A DNA stretch of 64,000 nt from Pohlia nutans (GCA_022496805.1 CM040089.1:3226501-3290500), one strand, 5' to 3'; shown: positions 23,585-35,870, numbered from the stretch's first letter. Notes: generated by a model from the sequence alone, not told the origin. A program made the numbers and translations.

Positions 23585-24659
23585 TAGTTGTTCCACACCG
23601 ATCTGCTAAATTATTATTATCCTTAGAGTATTTTAATCCATCACTGCAAATATTCTTCAAGATTCTCTATTTACTATGGTGAAAAGATTGTGCTGTTGCT
23701 TCTTCAAAATTATGCTTTTTTAAAGGAAAAGAAAATTCAAACTCTTCAAGTTTCAATTTTTTGAATTAAATGTATTCGACAATAATTTCCAAAACTTTTC
23801 AAGTTTAATTTTTTTTAAATAATTTGTGTTAGACCAGTTATTAACCTACACTATTAAAAACACGTTTAAAAAAAATGAAAAATAAATAAATAAAAAGAAT
23901 CCTTTCTGGCAATATCAAAAGTTATAATTCAGTAAACAAGTGAACATAACATTCTTGAAGAACTAAGGTAAAAGCACCAGAAATTGTTAGGTACCAAGTG
24001 TGGTCACCTATAAAAGCACATGTTTCACCTTTAGGAGTTCCCAATCTAGTTATCACAAGCATTGATTATGAATACCAAGTTAGCAATCTGATTGGACTAC
24101 AAATGAAAGACAGTTCTTGGTACACCTACTAACATCAATAGTGGTCTATGCATATTAAGTTTGAAAATTTATAACAAAATCATACATTGTGAAAAAATTA
24201 ATTAAAAATTAAGCTTGGTTATTAAACCCAAAGTTTTATGTGATACAATTTTTTATCATTAGAAATCACCGCTGACAGCAACTGTACCCCTTACCTTACA
24301 CTCTATATTCTATTCAGTGTCATCTTTGATTTAATGTAAAAAGGTAATTAATGAGCTTCTCATTGATTTGGACCTCCCAATGTATGCAAGTCTCCAGAAC
24401 TAAATGACATCATTTTTTATGTCCCAAGTGATTAAAAAATAAAATAAAATCATATAATTGAACAAAAACATGAAGAAAATAATTGCACAAATGGAAGACA
24501 TAATAAACTTTCAACATTTTCTCAACAACAATCCTACATTCTAATGATTCAAGATACATTCACGTTCCATGTTAGGAGTGATCTTAGCAAAGGGAGTGTT
24601 GTCCAGACATGTACCTAAACTTATATATAAGACATTTGCTAAGGAAAAACATATCTTCA
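23585..24659. other. AT-rich intergenic DNA
   Basis: No ORF with a domain and no RNA gene or element end recognised. Confidence 0.5.
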
Positions 24660-26399
24660 TTTTAATGCTATTAGATAGATAGATAGAAACACCGACCCTA
24701 AAGAAAGGGCCGGCGTGAATAAAGTGTCCGTTCATAATGTCAATGACTTGATGCCCACCGGACAAAGGGACATTGGAACAGTACCACTCTCCTCTTTCCA
24801 GGATGAACACTATAGTAACCAAAGCAAAGTAACAGTAAAAGTAACAAAGGAAAAAAAAAGCGAAGTAATGATGGTTGAGTGCTAGTTTGTATAAAGGTAT
24901 GTTTAGTGTTAAGTTTTATCGCCAAGTCATGAGTTCTTTGGTTGGTTGGTGAAAGGTGTTGTATCACATTTATGTGGTCCGGGTTCAAAACCAATTGGGC
25001 TCGTTGAGCAGTGGTGTGATACACATGGCTTGGTGCTGCTAGTGAGTTATCATGGCATGAAAGTTGTACCAACCAACCGGCCCTTCCTATCCCCTGAGAC
25101 AAGTTGAGCTAGTTGTTTGAAAAGAGTGGCTAGCAGTGGGTTTCACCACTACCCTTCCTCTTTTAATGTACTACGTCTGTTGGTATTGTTTGATTATTCT
25201 CTATACGTCTTTTATGTAAAAGGATAGATCCGGCATATTGTATGGCAATGGTATTTATTGCTTTGAATGTGTGTTTTATGGAGATTTCGCAAATGTTGAA
25301 TTTTGTTTCTAGTTGTTTCATTGAGGGGACGTGTGTGGTTCCTCTAGCTCCAGCTGTAATGACTATGATAGGATCTACTTTCCAACCTTGTTGTATGATG
25401 TTATTAATTAGAGGTTGATATTTTAAAATTTTCCTACCAATTGTTTCTGGTGAAAATCTGTCGTTTGTGTATGTGAATTCTATGAATTGTATGGTTAGGT
25501 TATCATCGGGGTTTAGAGGAGGTGGGCTTTGGTATGGGAGGCCTTTAATGCATAATATATCTGGTTTGAATCTGGCATTACATTGACATCTTTGTTGATT
25601 ACAAGTACATGGTAATAACCATGGAGGAACTGTGTTTTCTTGTGGATTATTGTTGAATGTGCCCGCATTCATGAGAGTGTAGCATCTTGATTTATTTGAG
25701 GATAGTATTAATTTTCTTAATTCCCATACCGCTTTATTGTGTCTTTTGGTTCTTAGTGCATGTATATGGTGTTGTTTGCATAGTAAAAGTACATGTAGCC
25801 ATGTATCTGCATCTTGTGAGTTACAGATGGGACATGTTTTTGATGGGAATCTTTGTAGTCCCGACAGTCTTTTTGATATTTGTACATCTGGTTTCTCTGG
25901 GTTGTATATTCCATATCCTGTTTTCTCTTTTTTCCAATGGCCATCATTTGCTTCTTTTGGCGGTAAAAAGGAGCCATCTGTGTAGTAGCTATATTCTGGT
26001 AGGAATTTTAGTGTAGTGTTTATTTCAAAGTTTGGTAAGGGTATTATGTCAATGTTTTGTGGATTATTCTATGGTGGGTATATTAGTTTGTTCCATTTTG
26101 TGCTTTTGTTAACTTTTGTGTTTGGTGGTGTGGGTGGTGCTGTTTGTGTATGGTATTGCGAAATTTGTAGACTTTCAATTGTTGTGTTTATGGTGTCTAT
26201 TTGGTTTATTGTGCGAATGTTATTGTTTTGATGGTGTATACACCATATGTGCATTGCAAGTGGTTCGTTTCGGGTTTTGTTGGGTTCTAGTGGTATTGTT
26301 GGTTCGTCATATGTAATGGAGTCCGCGGCAAAATGTATAATGGCGTGCGTATGCGGGAAGGGTCCGTTGTATGGTGATAGATTTTTTTTAATGCTATTA
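24660..26399 (-). mobile_element. RLE-type LINE, copy A (5'-truncated, internally deleted)
   Basis: The element spans 26385 down to 24674 on the minus strand, between perfect 14-bp target duplications TTTTAATGCTATTA (24660-24673 and 26386-26399). The 3' end is a (TCTA)n tail. Relative to copy B it starts at B position about 26661 and lacks 641 bp, joined at a 6-bp microhomology TACAAA (near 25875). This removes the second half of RNase H. Its C-terminal part (RLE region, 25672-25163) differs from B at about one residue in 169. Confidence 0.9.
25163..26385 (-). pseudogene. LINE copy A coding remnant: MTase-like end, RNase H start, zinc knuckle, RLE endonuclease
   Basis: Read on the minus strand it carries the end of the upstream domain, the first RNase H block (YYTDGS), then jumps by the 641-bp deletion into CPICNSQ ... 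H ... C and on to the PD..E..K endonuclease and stop at 25163. The deletion length is not a multiple of three, so RNase H and the endonuclease are out of frame. It is not expected to make a functional protein. Confidence 0.8.
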
Positions 26400-26441
26400 C
26401 ATGCTATTCAAACTTGTAATGGTTTGTAGTTAACCCTTTAG

Positions 26442-29022
26442 TGCCTAGCCGACAATCTACCCAATTCTACTCAACATTTGCCAGAGACAAGATTTTTGGC
26501 TCACTAGGGACAACCTTTCAATACAAATAGAAAGGCATCGAATATGCACACCCAAATGACGCCGAAACAACACAACAAGCAATACATTGGGCAAGACTAG
26601 CAGCAAAACAAGACCCTGAAACTGTCACCATCTTAGCAATTCCAGACACCAACTGGTACCAAAATCTATCACCATACAACGGACCCTTTCCGGATACGCA
26701 CGCCATCATACATTTTGCCGCGGACCCCATTACATATGACGAACCAACAATACCACTAGAACCCAACAAAACCCGAAACGAACCACTTGCAATGCACATA
26801 TGGTGTATACACCATCAAAACAATAACATTCGCACAATAAACCAAATAGACACCATAAACACAACAATTGAAAGTCTACAAATTTCGCAATACCATACAC
26901 AAACAGCACCACCCACACCACCAAACACAAAAGTTAACAAAAGCACAAAATGGAACAAACTAATATACCCACCATAGAATAATCCACAAAACATTGACAT
27001 AATACCCTTACCAAACTTTGAAATAAACACTACACTAAAATTCCTACCAGAATATAGCTACTACACAGATGGCTCCTTTTTACCGCCAAAAGAAGCAAAT
27101 GATGGCCATTGGAAAAAAGAGAAAACAGGATATGGAATATACAACCCAGAGAAACCAGATGTACAAATATCAAAAAGACTGTCGGGACTACAAACATGCT
27201 TCAGAGCAGAATTAATGGCCATACATGAAACACTTTCACTAATCACCACTAAATACATAAACGAACCTGCACATATTTTTACTGATTGTCTCAATTGTAT
27301 ACACGTTCTAAACACACAACTAAAACACCCAACCCAACAAAACAACCACGCCGATAAAACCATATTAGAGCAATGGTAAAAATGCTAAAAAAGTGAACAC
27401 AACCCACCACAATATATAAAGTAAAAGCACACGCTAGAATTAACGGAAATGAACACGCAGATCAACTCGCAAAAGAAGGTACCATGAAAAGACGTTATCA
27501 ATTTGCAGCAAATCCACACGAATTTGCACATACCACACTTTACTACTTCCAAAAAGACACATGGCCCGGTCGTAACAAACGACCAGACAAAGGTTCAGTT
27601 AGATGTTTGGAAGAATACATAAAAAAATATGACCGTGAAAATAACCTAGAAATACTGGCAGAAGACTTTCCCAACATTAACAAATGGACAACAAACTCCA
27701 TCATAGATAACGAAATGTCCAATGACTTTTGGAATAATCCAGAAATAACAGACTCACAAAAAACAAGCATACTAAAATTTAGAACCGGTCAATACATGGG
27801 TAATGCCAGAAAGCAATTAATTTTCGGCATACAAAGATTCCCATCAAAAACATGTCCCATCTGTAACTCACAAGATGCAGACACATGGCTACATGTACTT
27901 TTACTATGCAAACAACACCATATACATGCACTAAGAACCAAAAGACACAATAAAGCGGTATGGGAATTAAGAAAATTAATACTATCCTCAAATAAATCAA
28001 GATGCTACACTCTCATGAATGCGGGCACATTCAACAATAATCCACAAGAAAACACAGTTCCTCCATGGTTATTACCATGTACTTGTAATCAACAAAGATG
28101 TCAATGTAATGTCAGATTCAAACCAGATATATTATGCATTAAAGGCCTCCCATACCAAAGCCCACCTCCTCTAAACCCCGATGATAACCTAACCATACAA
28201 TTCATAGAATTCACATACACAAACGACAGATTTTCACCAGAAACAATTGGTAGGAAAATTTTAAAATATCAACCTCTAATTAATAACATCATACAACAAG
28301 GTTGGAAAGTAGATCCTATCATAGTCATTACAGCTGGAGCTAGAGGAACCACACACGTCCCCTCAATGAAACAACTAGAAACAAAATTCAACATTTGCGA
28401 AATCTCCATAAAACACACATTCAAAGCAATAAATACCATTGCCATACAATATGCCGGATCTATCCTTTTACATAAAAGACGTATAGAGAATAATCAAACA
28501 ATACCAACAGACGTAGTACATTAAAAGAGGAAGGGTAGTGGTGAAACCCACTGCTAGCCACTCTTTTCAAACAACTAGCTCAACTTGTCTCAGGGGATAG
28601 GAAGGGCCGGTTGGTTGGTACAACTTTCATGCCATGATAACTCACTAGCAGCACCAAGCCATGTGTATCACACCACTGCTCAACGAGCCCAATTGGTTTC
28701 GAACCCGGACCATATAATCGTGATACAACGCCCTTCACCAACCAACCAAAGAACTCATGACTTGGCGATAAAACTTTACACTAAACATACCTTTATACAA
28801 ACTAGCATTCACCCATCATTACTTCGCTTTTTTTCTTTGTTACTGTCACTGTTACTTTGTTTTGGTTACTATAGTGTCCATCCTCGAAAGGGGAGAGTAG
28901 TTTTGTTCCAATGTCCCTTTGTCCGGTGGGCATCGGGTCATTGTCATTACGAACGGACACTTTATTCACGCAGGCCCTTATTTAGAGCTGGTGTTTCTAT
29001 CTATTTATCTATGCCTAGCTGA
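26442..29022 (+). mobile_element. RLE-type LINE, copy B (5'-truncated)
   Basis: The element at about 26453-29011 is flanked by near-perfect 11-bp target duplications (TGCCTAGCCGA at 26442 and TGCCTAGCTGA at 29012). The 3' end is a TCTA-type simple repeat. It holds about 2.07 kb of coding remnant and a 3' UTR of about 490 bp. Together with copy A it forms an inverted repeat of about 1.7 kb per arm with a spacer of about 275 bp. Confidence 0.88.
26465..28524 (+). pseudogene. LINE copy B coding remnant: putative methyltransferase-like domain, RNase H, CCHC knuckle, RLE endonuclease
   Basis: One frame runs 26465-27379 with TAG at 26528 and 26975. It begins FYSTFARDKIFGSLG, then GIEYAHP and ILAIPDTNWY, an arrangement that recalls PCIF1-type adenine methyltransferases (FGSxG block, NPPF, IP.W), but NPPF is not intact here, so this is a guess. 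RNase H follows from about 27050: YYTDGS, FRAELMAI, IFTDCLN and, after a frameshift near 27375 and a TGA near 27392, GNEHADQLAKEG. The intact ORF 27484-28524 (346 aa) has a zinc knuckle C124-C127-H137-C142, the RHN motif (154-156) and a PD-(D/E)xK core (PD214-215, E242, K258/K261 in RKILKY). RLE LINEs nick target DNA and prime reverse transcription. The reverse transcriptase itself is missing through 5' truncation. Confidence 0.75.
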
Positions 29023-29520
29023 CCACATTCTAGACGTTGGAGTGTCGAAAATGCAAATAACAGAAAATCCGTGAAAAATTGAATTTTGAATTGTGGAGTT
29101 AAGCGTTGGAGATTTATAATACACATCTTCTAAAAAAAGAAAATTCATAGTAATTATGTGTGAGTTTGTTCTTGATATGAAAGATTGCAATAGAGAGGTA
29201 TTGACATAGTTCATTGCTAAACTTCTTGAGTTTCATTTTTGAAAATTTAACCCAAATTTTATTTCACTTTGAAGTCACACACCCTCCAAAATCTCATTTT
29301 GAGTGTGCATTACACGGTTCAAAGACACACTATAATCTTGCAATTCCACTATTGGATGATTCTCTAATTTTGACAAATTGTGTTCACGCTAGTTGAAAAT
29401 ACAATTCTATAGTTACATTATAATTTAATTCATTCTATTTATGATAGTATCAATCACGCTCGTAAAAACTATTGAAATCCAGTGCACGAAGCTATAGAAT
29501 CCTAGGCACTAAAGGGTTAT

Positions 29521-30241
29521 GAAGCAATGGCAAGTCGACTTACAACCTTTGGTGGCCATAATTATTGTAGTTCATAAAATATGATGAGCTTTGCATATTT
29601 ACATAACATTCTTTAGCCCTTGTTGTACCACACCTTTTACATTGTAGCAACAATGTAGAGAAACTACCAATAAAATAGTCCAAATCTCCAACCCTCTACA
29701 TCAAGAACTTCAAGACATGTAAACATGGTGCCATGATGGTGCATTGAAATGCAATTAAGATAATTTGGTACCAACCTCCATACCAACCTAGTATGGATAA
29801 AATGACACTAAAATGAACAGTATGCAGCCTTTGGTGTCAAAATGGCACCAAAATAGTCTGGCCCAACTTTTCTGATGTATATAGAAAATTCTCTGTAATT
29901 CCTATGGTTCCTTCACAAATGCTTCAAAATTCGGAGGTGAAACAGTAGAGTTATTTGTAAAGGCATCCGGTCTTTTGTTCTCCTTTTTTCATGGACCAGA
30001 GCTGGTCGTCATCAATCTGACACCACTCCTCCTCACGGTCCCACCCCACTATCCAATTCTTCTCCCTCCCTCCATTTTTTTATGAATAAAAATTTCAATC
30101 TATCCAGTGTTCTATTCTGGGTCTACAGTGAGATCATGCTGATCCTGTCCTTTCCAAATTACAGGTCAAAAAGAAGGGTTTTGAAGGACTTTAGAAATAA
30201 CTCTAGTGTGTTAGGTACGAGTTTCTTCAGAGAAAAAATGT
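29521..30241. repeat. Intergenic stretch with dispersed repeat
   Basis: About 29610-29690 and 29860-29950 match parts of 9975-10140 and 45080-45250 (core ACCACACCTTTTACATTGTA and a downstream GAGAAAATTCTCTGTAATTCC-like block), separated here by about 170 bp of extra sequence. No gene is seen. Confidence 0.5.
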
Positions 30242-30312
30242 TGTACCGGCCGGGAATCGAACCCGGGTCTGTACCGTGGCAGGGTACTATTCTATCACTA
30301 GACCACCGGTGC
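30242..30312 (-). tRNA. tRNA-Gly (GCC)
   Basis: This is a 71-nt minus-strand cloverleaf with anticodon loop CTGCCAC, hence anticodon GCC. The B box is GGGTTCGATTCCC. The acceptor stem GCACCGG/CCGGTAC has one C-A mismatch, and the D loop has A for the usual second G. It is followed on the minus strand by a T6 run, a Pol III terminator. It may be slightly decayed. Confidence 0.85.
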
Positions 30313-30317
30313 CCTGT

Positions 30318-30389
30318 CGCCGCTGCCGGGGATCGAACCCGGGTCACCCGCGTGACAGATGGGAATGCTTACCACTATACTACAACGAC
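30318..30389 (-). tRNA. tRNA-Asp (GUC)
   Basis: This is a 72-nt minus-strand cloverleaf with loop CTGTCAC (anticodon GTC), B box GGGTTCGATCCCC, and acceptor GTCGTTG/CAGCGGC paired with G-U. The anticodon stem CCCAT/GCGGG has one mismatch and one wobble. There is no T run between its end and the tRNA-Gly 5 bp downstream, so the two could be co-transcribed. Confidence 0.83.
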
Positions 30390-31479
30390 AATGCCGCGGT
30401 GATAGGGTAGGACATTGAAGCCAAACCCCCATCATCCTCGGACTCAGATGCTTGTTCTATCGCCGTGAAACATAAATTACCGGCAGTTTCAAACGAACTA
30501 TTTCAATTGCGCAGCACATCTAGACCCTGGAACACAATGTAAACTCGTCTCTCTGTGGCCGTTTCGGGGCATTGCTGCTTGGCAGTCAAGCAAATTCAAC
30601 CTAGACTCTTTTATTATTATTGTGTTTCCCTACTACATGTACTCCGGTCTTCGCTCTGGTGAAACAAACTCACTCGCCCCTTGGGCAACAATGTTTTACA
30701 ATAATATCGTCGCTGGGTATTAACCTCTTCACTGGTACTCAAATGGCCTAGCTACCAGGTCACTCATTAAGTTATTACGCCCCCTGCACTCTGTGCTAAA
30801 AATGCACACCAACATATTCCAGTACTGACCACTTTCTAACGATAAAACACGTTCCTGTCTTAGCAGAATAGATATAAATTGTATGCCATTTTCTTTTCAG
30901 GGACCCTCAGACTGACTGCTCGTGCATTGACAAAACACCTCGTCAGGATGGATCCATCTAAGCATTCCAGCTTATAAAAGGTTAGTCACAGCCAAATAAA
31001 TAGTTTCATCTTGCAATTGAAGCCTTCCATGCCAGCTGGGATTACTATGATCATGCAAGACAATCAGCTAGAATCACCGACTTACAGTACAATGAGAAGT
31101 GAAATGAAGGCACCTAGCTGGGTCGTAACCTGTACGTGAGAAAACACTGCCCATGGCATGCAATGCACCCCAGGCATGTCTAATATTCCAGACCGTCGCT
31201 ACAAACTTTCTGCATGCAATGACAGTGCATTTGGCCATCATCCTACACATCCGTCTCCCACTTACTTAAATTCTCGAGAGAAGGTTTTGCTATCTTCTCG
31301 CTTACAGAGTCTAGCAAGGGCTACACACAAACAAAGAGCTTCCTCGCTTTAGCATCCTACCGCTTGGAACTGACCGGGCCAAAGCACTAAGACTCTTTCT
31401 CGAAGACTCAAGTTGCCGAGGAACAGGCGGCCAGATATATCGTGGAAATCAATTGAGCAAAAGATAGCAATCACTGTAT
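30390..31479. other. Intergenic, 3' flank of ARP7
   Basis: No ORF with a recognisable domain. The segment next to 31480 should hold the ARP7 3' UTR (minus strand). Confidence 0.5.
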
Positions 31480-34400
31480 TCAAAAGCACTTTCGGTGGAC
31501 AATTGGGGGGCCAGACTCGTCATACTCAGCTTTGGTAATGTGCTGGTTTTGCGGAAACACTACTTTTGCCAGTATTGCTCCGCCCATCCAAGCAGAGTTG
31601 CTCAACGTGTTGTCGGGCATGTACTCGGGCGGCTGCCATAAAAACAAGGTCATATGGTAGTTCAAACACACTGTACACAAAACTACTACACATTATATAC
31701 AGCTCGACCTCTCGAATCCTTCCTACCGATACGCATTCTCTCTTCCCTCTTCCTCTGCTGGTTGATATTCAAAATTCACAAGGTGTGACAAATTATGATG
31801 TTCTTATTTAGACTGCATCATGTCAGTGACACACACAAAATAGCATCTTGAAACAACGCAGATACCTTAATCAATGATGGTCGCACGGAAGGGTTTGCAA
31901 CTAGAATGGCCTCCTTCTGAAATCGCGCATCCAAGCCTGTGCATTCAAGATGTGGTCGGTCATATGACCTTCAGTGAAATTAATTCACATAAAATTGAAC
32001 TCACCAACACCCCTGAAGCTTCTCACCGTGTGCATCAACTTAGTAGAGCCTATTACATTCCAAGTTCATTGAGGTCAAAGATCCTGATCAAGTGTGAAAC
32101 TAGACTAACAACTTAAAGAGAATTGAAGATCATAATTATTCATGCGCTTCTGAAACTAACCGATGAAGTGTAAATTGGGCTTACCAGTCATTGCAGAAGT
32201 GCCCCCACACAAGACGATGTTTTCAATAAGTTGCCGTTGGTTCTCAGAAGGGTAACACATTGACACACTTCGAAGCAACTGTTCAGCCAGACCATCTTCT
32301 TCAATTCCCAAGATAGAAGGCCGTAGCAAAGCCTCACCGACAGTATACCTTTCTCTTCCAATAGATATGACCTAAAAAAGACCAATAGCGTATCATACAA
32401 AATCACGTTAAAATATAGGTATTTGAGCATACTTGCAAGCAGAGAAGCTTTCACAACATCTACAGTACATCCTTCCTCCATTCTACACTATAGCGACCCT
32501 CCAAAAAAAATACTGCCTAGGCCATTCAACATGTGAAACCCAGAAAGCAATATCGTATACCTGTCCATCAGGAAGTGTATGCTCTATCTTAGGACAGGCT
32601 TCAGCAGTTGCAGCATAAGCTGATGAGTCTTCAGGAACCATCGCAAATTTTTCCTTTAGCATCTCCACAGTAGCGCGGTCCAATGTCACATGTGGTTGTG
32701 ACTGTGCCAGCTCTTTTGCAAAAAGATCAGTGAGGTCCTGACCGGCAATTTCAAAACGCTTCACTGCATTGTGCTGCATGGCACCTTCCCATACGGGAGC
32801 AATATCTGCCACAATCCACCGGCAAAGCAAAGAGAGCTTTGCCCTCCATACATCAGGGCTGCTGTCAGTAGACTTATATGACACAGACTCTAATCATCTT
32901 TTCTGGTGAAATACCAGAAACCAGACATATAGCACAGACTACAAGGTGCCAACGTATGACTGATAGACAGCACAACATGAATGACAATAATACCGTACAT
33001 GATATCACCAAGAGATGATAGTATCCATACTGGTACCAAATCGTCAAGCTCGTCACCTGAAATGACTCTTCTTATTCTCGCAAATAAATTAAAGGTATCC
33101 ATAACTTGGAACGGTATATTGCAGATCGCTGCACTGAGCCATCATTGCAAGTTTGAACAAGTCATTTCAGGAAACGGATTTAATAACAAGAACTCTCAAG
33201 CCAAACAGAGAATGTACCTATCTTCCCGTGTCCAACATCAATAGCAACACCCGTGATGCGACCCACTGCATAAAGAGACAGCACTGCCTGCTCCATCGCA
33301 TAAAGACCACTAACGTTGAAAGTCTCGAACATTGTCTGCACCATTCTCTCTCGTGATACCTGAAGTTGAAGATAATCAAAGAGGTTTAAGCAACACTCAT
33401 GATTCATATGAGATCTAAGACAAAATTGCTAAGAGCAAATCATCAAGAGGCTGACAAGTATCAAGTACAATTCTATGGAAAATCACAGCTGATCCTCGAA
33501 TTTGCAGCGGGCCAAATGGCTGTGGAGAAAATAATTTGTACAATTTGATGGTGGTATAAGGTATTACTGATATCTGTTCTCCACACATCGATTGATTCCA
33601 GACTCAAAACCACTTTGAACAAATTTCTTAAGATAGGGATTTGGACTGTGGAGACTAAAACAACAAAAATGCACTCAAATCTAAGAAATGACATTTGTAC
33701 AGCAAACTGGAAAAAATGATGTAACGTTAGTAGTAACGTTAGTAAAATCTTCTCGCATGTCTACCCCAAATATAGAAGCAGAAATCAGTCATTGAATTCC
33801 CATAGCCTAAAAGATACGAGGAAAAAATCAAAAATAAAGTTAAGGAGAGATACGAACCTTAGGTGATAACAAAGGTTCTGCAACAAGAAGCTGGCCTTCG
33901 CTGCCAGCTTCCCAGCCAAGAGTAGTATAGAAAACATAGCGCCATAGATCTTCCATTGCATCCCAGTCCTTAATCATTCCTCGCTCAATTGGATATATAA
34001 CATCTCCCGTATTACCATTTGCCCCATCCTCCTCTACCCTCGTCATTGCTGTAGGAAGGATCTGCGACACAATAGACACGTTAACATTGAGCTGCTTCAA
34101 AACAGGAATACAAAGACTGAAAGGAAGGTGCCATAGTCCGTTTCCATTTTAAACCTACTCTTTGAGGCAACACAGTCTGTGATTGTAAAAAATATGCCCC
34201 TAACGCCTGTTACAATTTTAATTCCTTTTAAATTATTTTGATTCGGACCACAAATTACCCTCATAAGGATCCGGCGAACGCAGAACGACAACATTTTTAT
34301 AAATTTCGATCAACATACATTTCTTAAAATACATGCTCCAAGAAAGCATCCCTTTGAAGGTACAGTTCAGCTATCCTCTTTCCTACCACACATCCTAAAT

Positions 34401-34852
34401 TTGCTCTTAAACCCTAACCCGCCAGAACGAACCTCAAAGGTACAACACGTGTATATTTAGATGGAAAAACCGCATGTATTAATATTGCCCAGAAGGATAT
34501 TCAGACAAGGATATGCAACCCAGCAAAAACCCTATCTACATTCAATTGGCGGTGTCGTATGCCAACGGCCAAAGAATGCCATTGCTTACAGGATACACCC
34601 AATTCAAACTCAATAAGCATCTCAATCTCGTGTCGTGGTAGACCTTAGAAACACCATCTTTCTCAACCCTCACAGGTTCGCAGGCAAGAATGCAGAACGC
34701 CATTCTATAAAGAAACAGGAAAAGAATGAAGAAATCGTCATTTCTAATCAGGTGGGAGAGACGAGAATGCATACTATAGAAGGGTCTTGGTCGGGGCTAG
34801 CGAAACCCGCCCGGAGGTACGACGACCCCGAGTCCAGCACCGCGGGCTCCAT
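31480..34852 (-). CDS. ARP7: Actin-related protein 7 (ARP7), 7 exons, 359 aa
   Basis: Exons: 34852-34775, 34061-33858, 33359-33218, 32805-32561, 32371-32185, 31936-31866, 31632-31480. The phases join into 1080 nt ending in TAA, 359 residues against about 363 in Arabidopsis ARP7. The actin fold is visible: phosphate-1 loop near the start ([11 protein letters not shown]), [20 protein letters not shown] at about 50-70, phosphate-2 loop IDVGHGK at about 135, [14 protein letters not shown] at about 220, and adenosine motif [10 protein letters not shown] at about 276. The C-terminus ends in HRKCF like other actins. ARP7 is a plant nuclear actin-related protein and a subunit of SWI/SNF-type chromatin remodellers, essential in Arabidopsis embryos (family knowledge). 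The start is the first ATG of the exon whose product aligns with the family N-terminus. The gene is divergent from the CW-MBD gene. Confidence 0.95.
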
Positions 34853-35870
34853 AGCTGCCAACCCCGCTCTGGCGACACCGATACCCTCCTGGCTTGGGAA
34901 AAAATCACATCAGATTCCAGGAAGCCAAGGGCGTGCATCCGCAATACGAAATCTGAAAGAAAAATCTGCCGCCTCGCGATGACGCGATCCTCCAGTTCTG
35001 GGGGCCAGATGCGAGCTGCATCTGTGCAGCGGGTTCGTCTCCGCGGACAAGCTTCGCTTCCCTCGCCATTTTGGGCGCCAACAATTCCACCTAGGATCAA
35101 TGCAAGGGTGGGTGCCCACATACACGAAGAGCGCTATCACCCGTCAGCTCCACGTCATCCATTGTGGGCGCCAAATTCTCGACCGAGTCTAGCGTGGAAA
35201 GGGACAAATGCATGTCAATTTTGAGACCAGTCCTGCAACATTTTATTTTCATTGTAACATTGTAAAGCGTCTCACATAAAATTCAACAAGTACAAATCGA
35301 TAAAGATTTATTTTTTATTTTTTATCTTTTAATTGAAAATTAAAAACACTAAATGAAGAATTTTAAATTTCTAAAATTTGTTTTTAAAGATATATGTAGT
35401 ATATTCTATTGTTGATATGAATTTTTTATCAAAATAAATTAAATTAATCTAATTAAACGTGCAATTTAGGCATACGCCATATGGAGAATTAAAAGTTTTA
35501 AAACTTGATCATCATTGTTAATGTAGAGAGCATCAAAGTTGTCAAGAGTTGAATTCCAAAAAAAATTATTTATGGGGATCACAATTTTATAAGAGAAACG
35601 ATTGAATTTAGTAATGAAGTTGGATCGGAGCGTGAGCTTGTGAGGCGAGACTTTGCGATGCGATTCTTATGTGGTGCCTCCTATAATCTATGCTCAAAAT
35701 CACAAGAATCTTTCACCAAAACAATTACTTCTATTTGCAAATTGAAATCGTGGGGTTTTTGTCATTGCCCTTCAAGCGGCAAGCCCACAACCTCGCTCAA
35801 AAGTTCACTACAAAAACTTGTTATAGAAGTGCGTGCAAGAGTCGGGGCAAATACTCTCACTCAGACACCC
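34853..35870. other. ARP7 leader/promoter and AT-rich intergenic DNA
   Basis: The GC-rich part up to about 35225 has several overlapping ORFs on both strands. None shows a domain, and all sit at the expected place of the ARP7 5' UTR and promoter. From 35230 on the sequence is AT-rich and featureless. Confidence 0.5.

Larger units (their letters stand above)
26430..29520. mobile_element. TTAA element interrupted by LINE copy B
   Basis: The ends are a perfect 15-bp inverted repeat, CCCTTTAGTGCCTAG (26434-26448) and CTAGGCACTAAAGGG (29502-29516), with TTAA on the left and TTAT on the right. Removing the LINE and one target copy leaves about 0.5 kb, the usual size of this family here. The LINE entered just inside the left terminal repeat. 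Confidence 0.8.

Noticed and set aside
25687..27363. Val/Phe/Cys-rich ORFs that look like membrane proteins in the LINE region
   Set aside because: They are antisense to the LINE coding remnants and occur in both copies as mirror images.
24660..29022. LINE arms as the terminal repeats of one giant DNA transposon
   Set aside because: Each arm has its own target duplication, its own 5' truncation and a simple-repeat 3' tail, so they are separate LINE insertions.
34774..35224. Several overlapping ORFs on both strands at the ARP7 5' end
   Set aside because: They are shadows of ARP7 exon 1 and its GC-rich leader; the real frame is the one giving [20 protein letters not shown].
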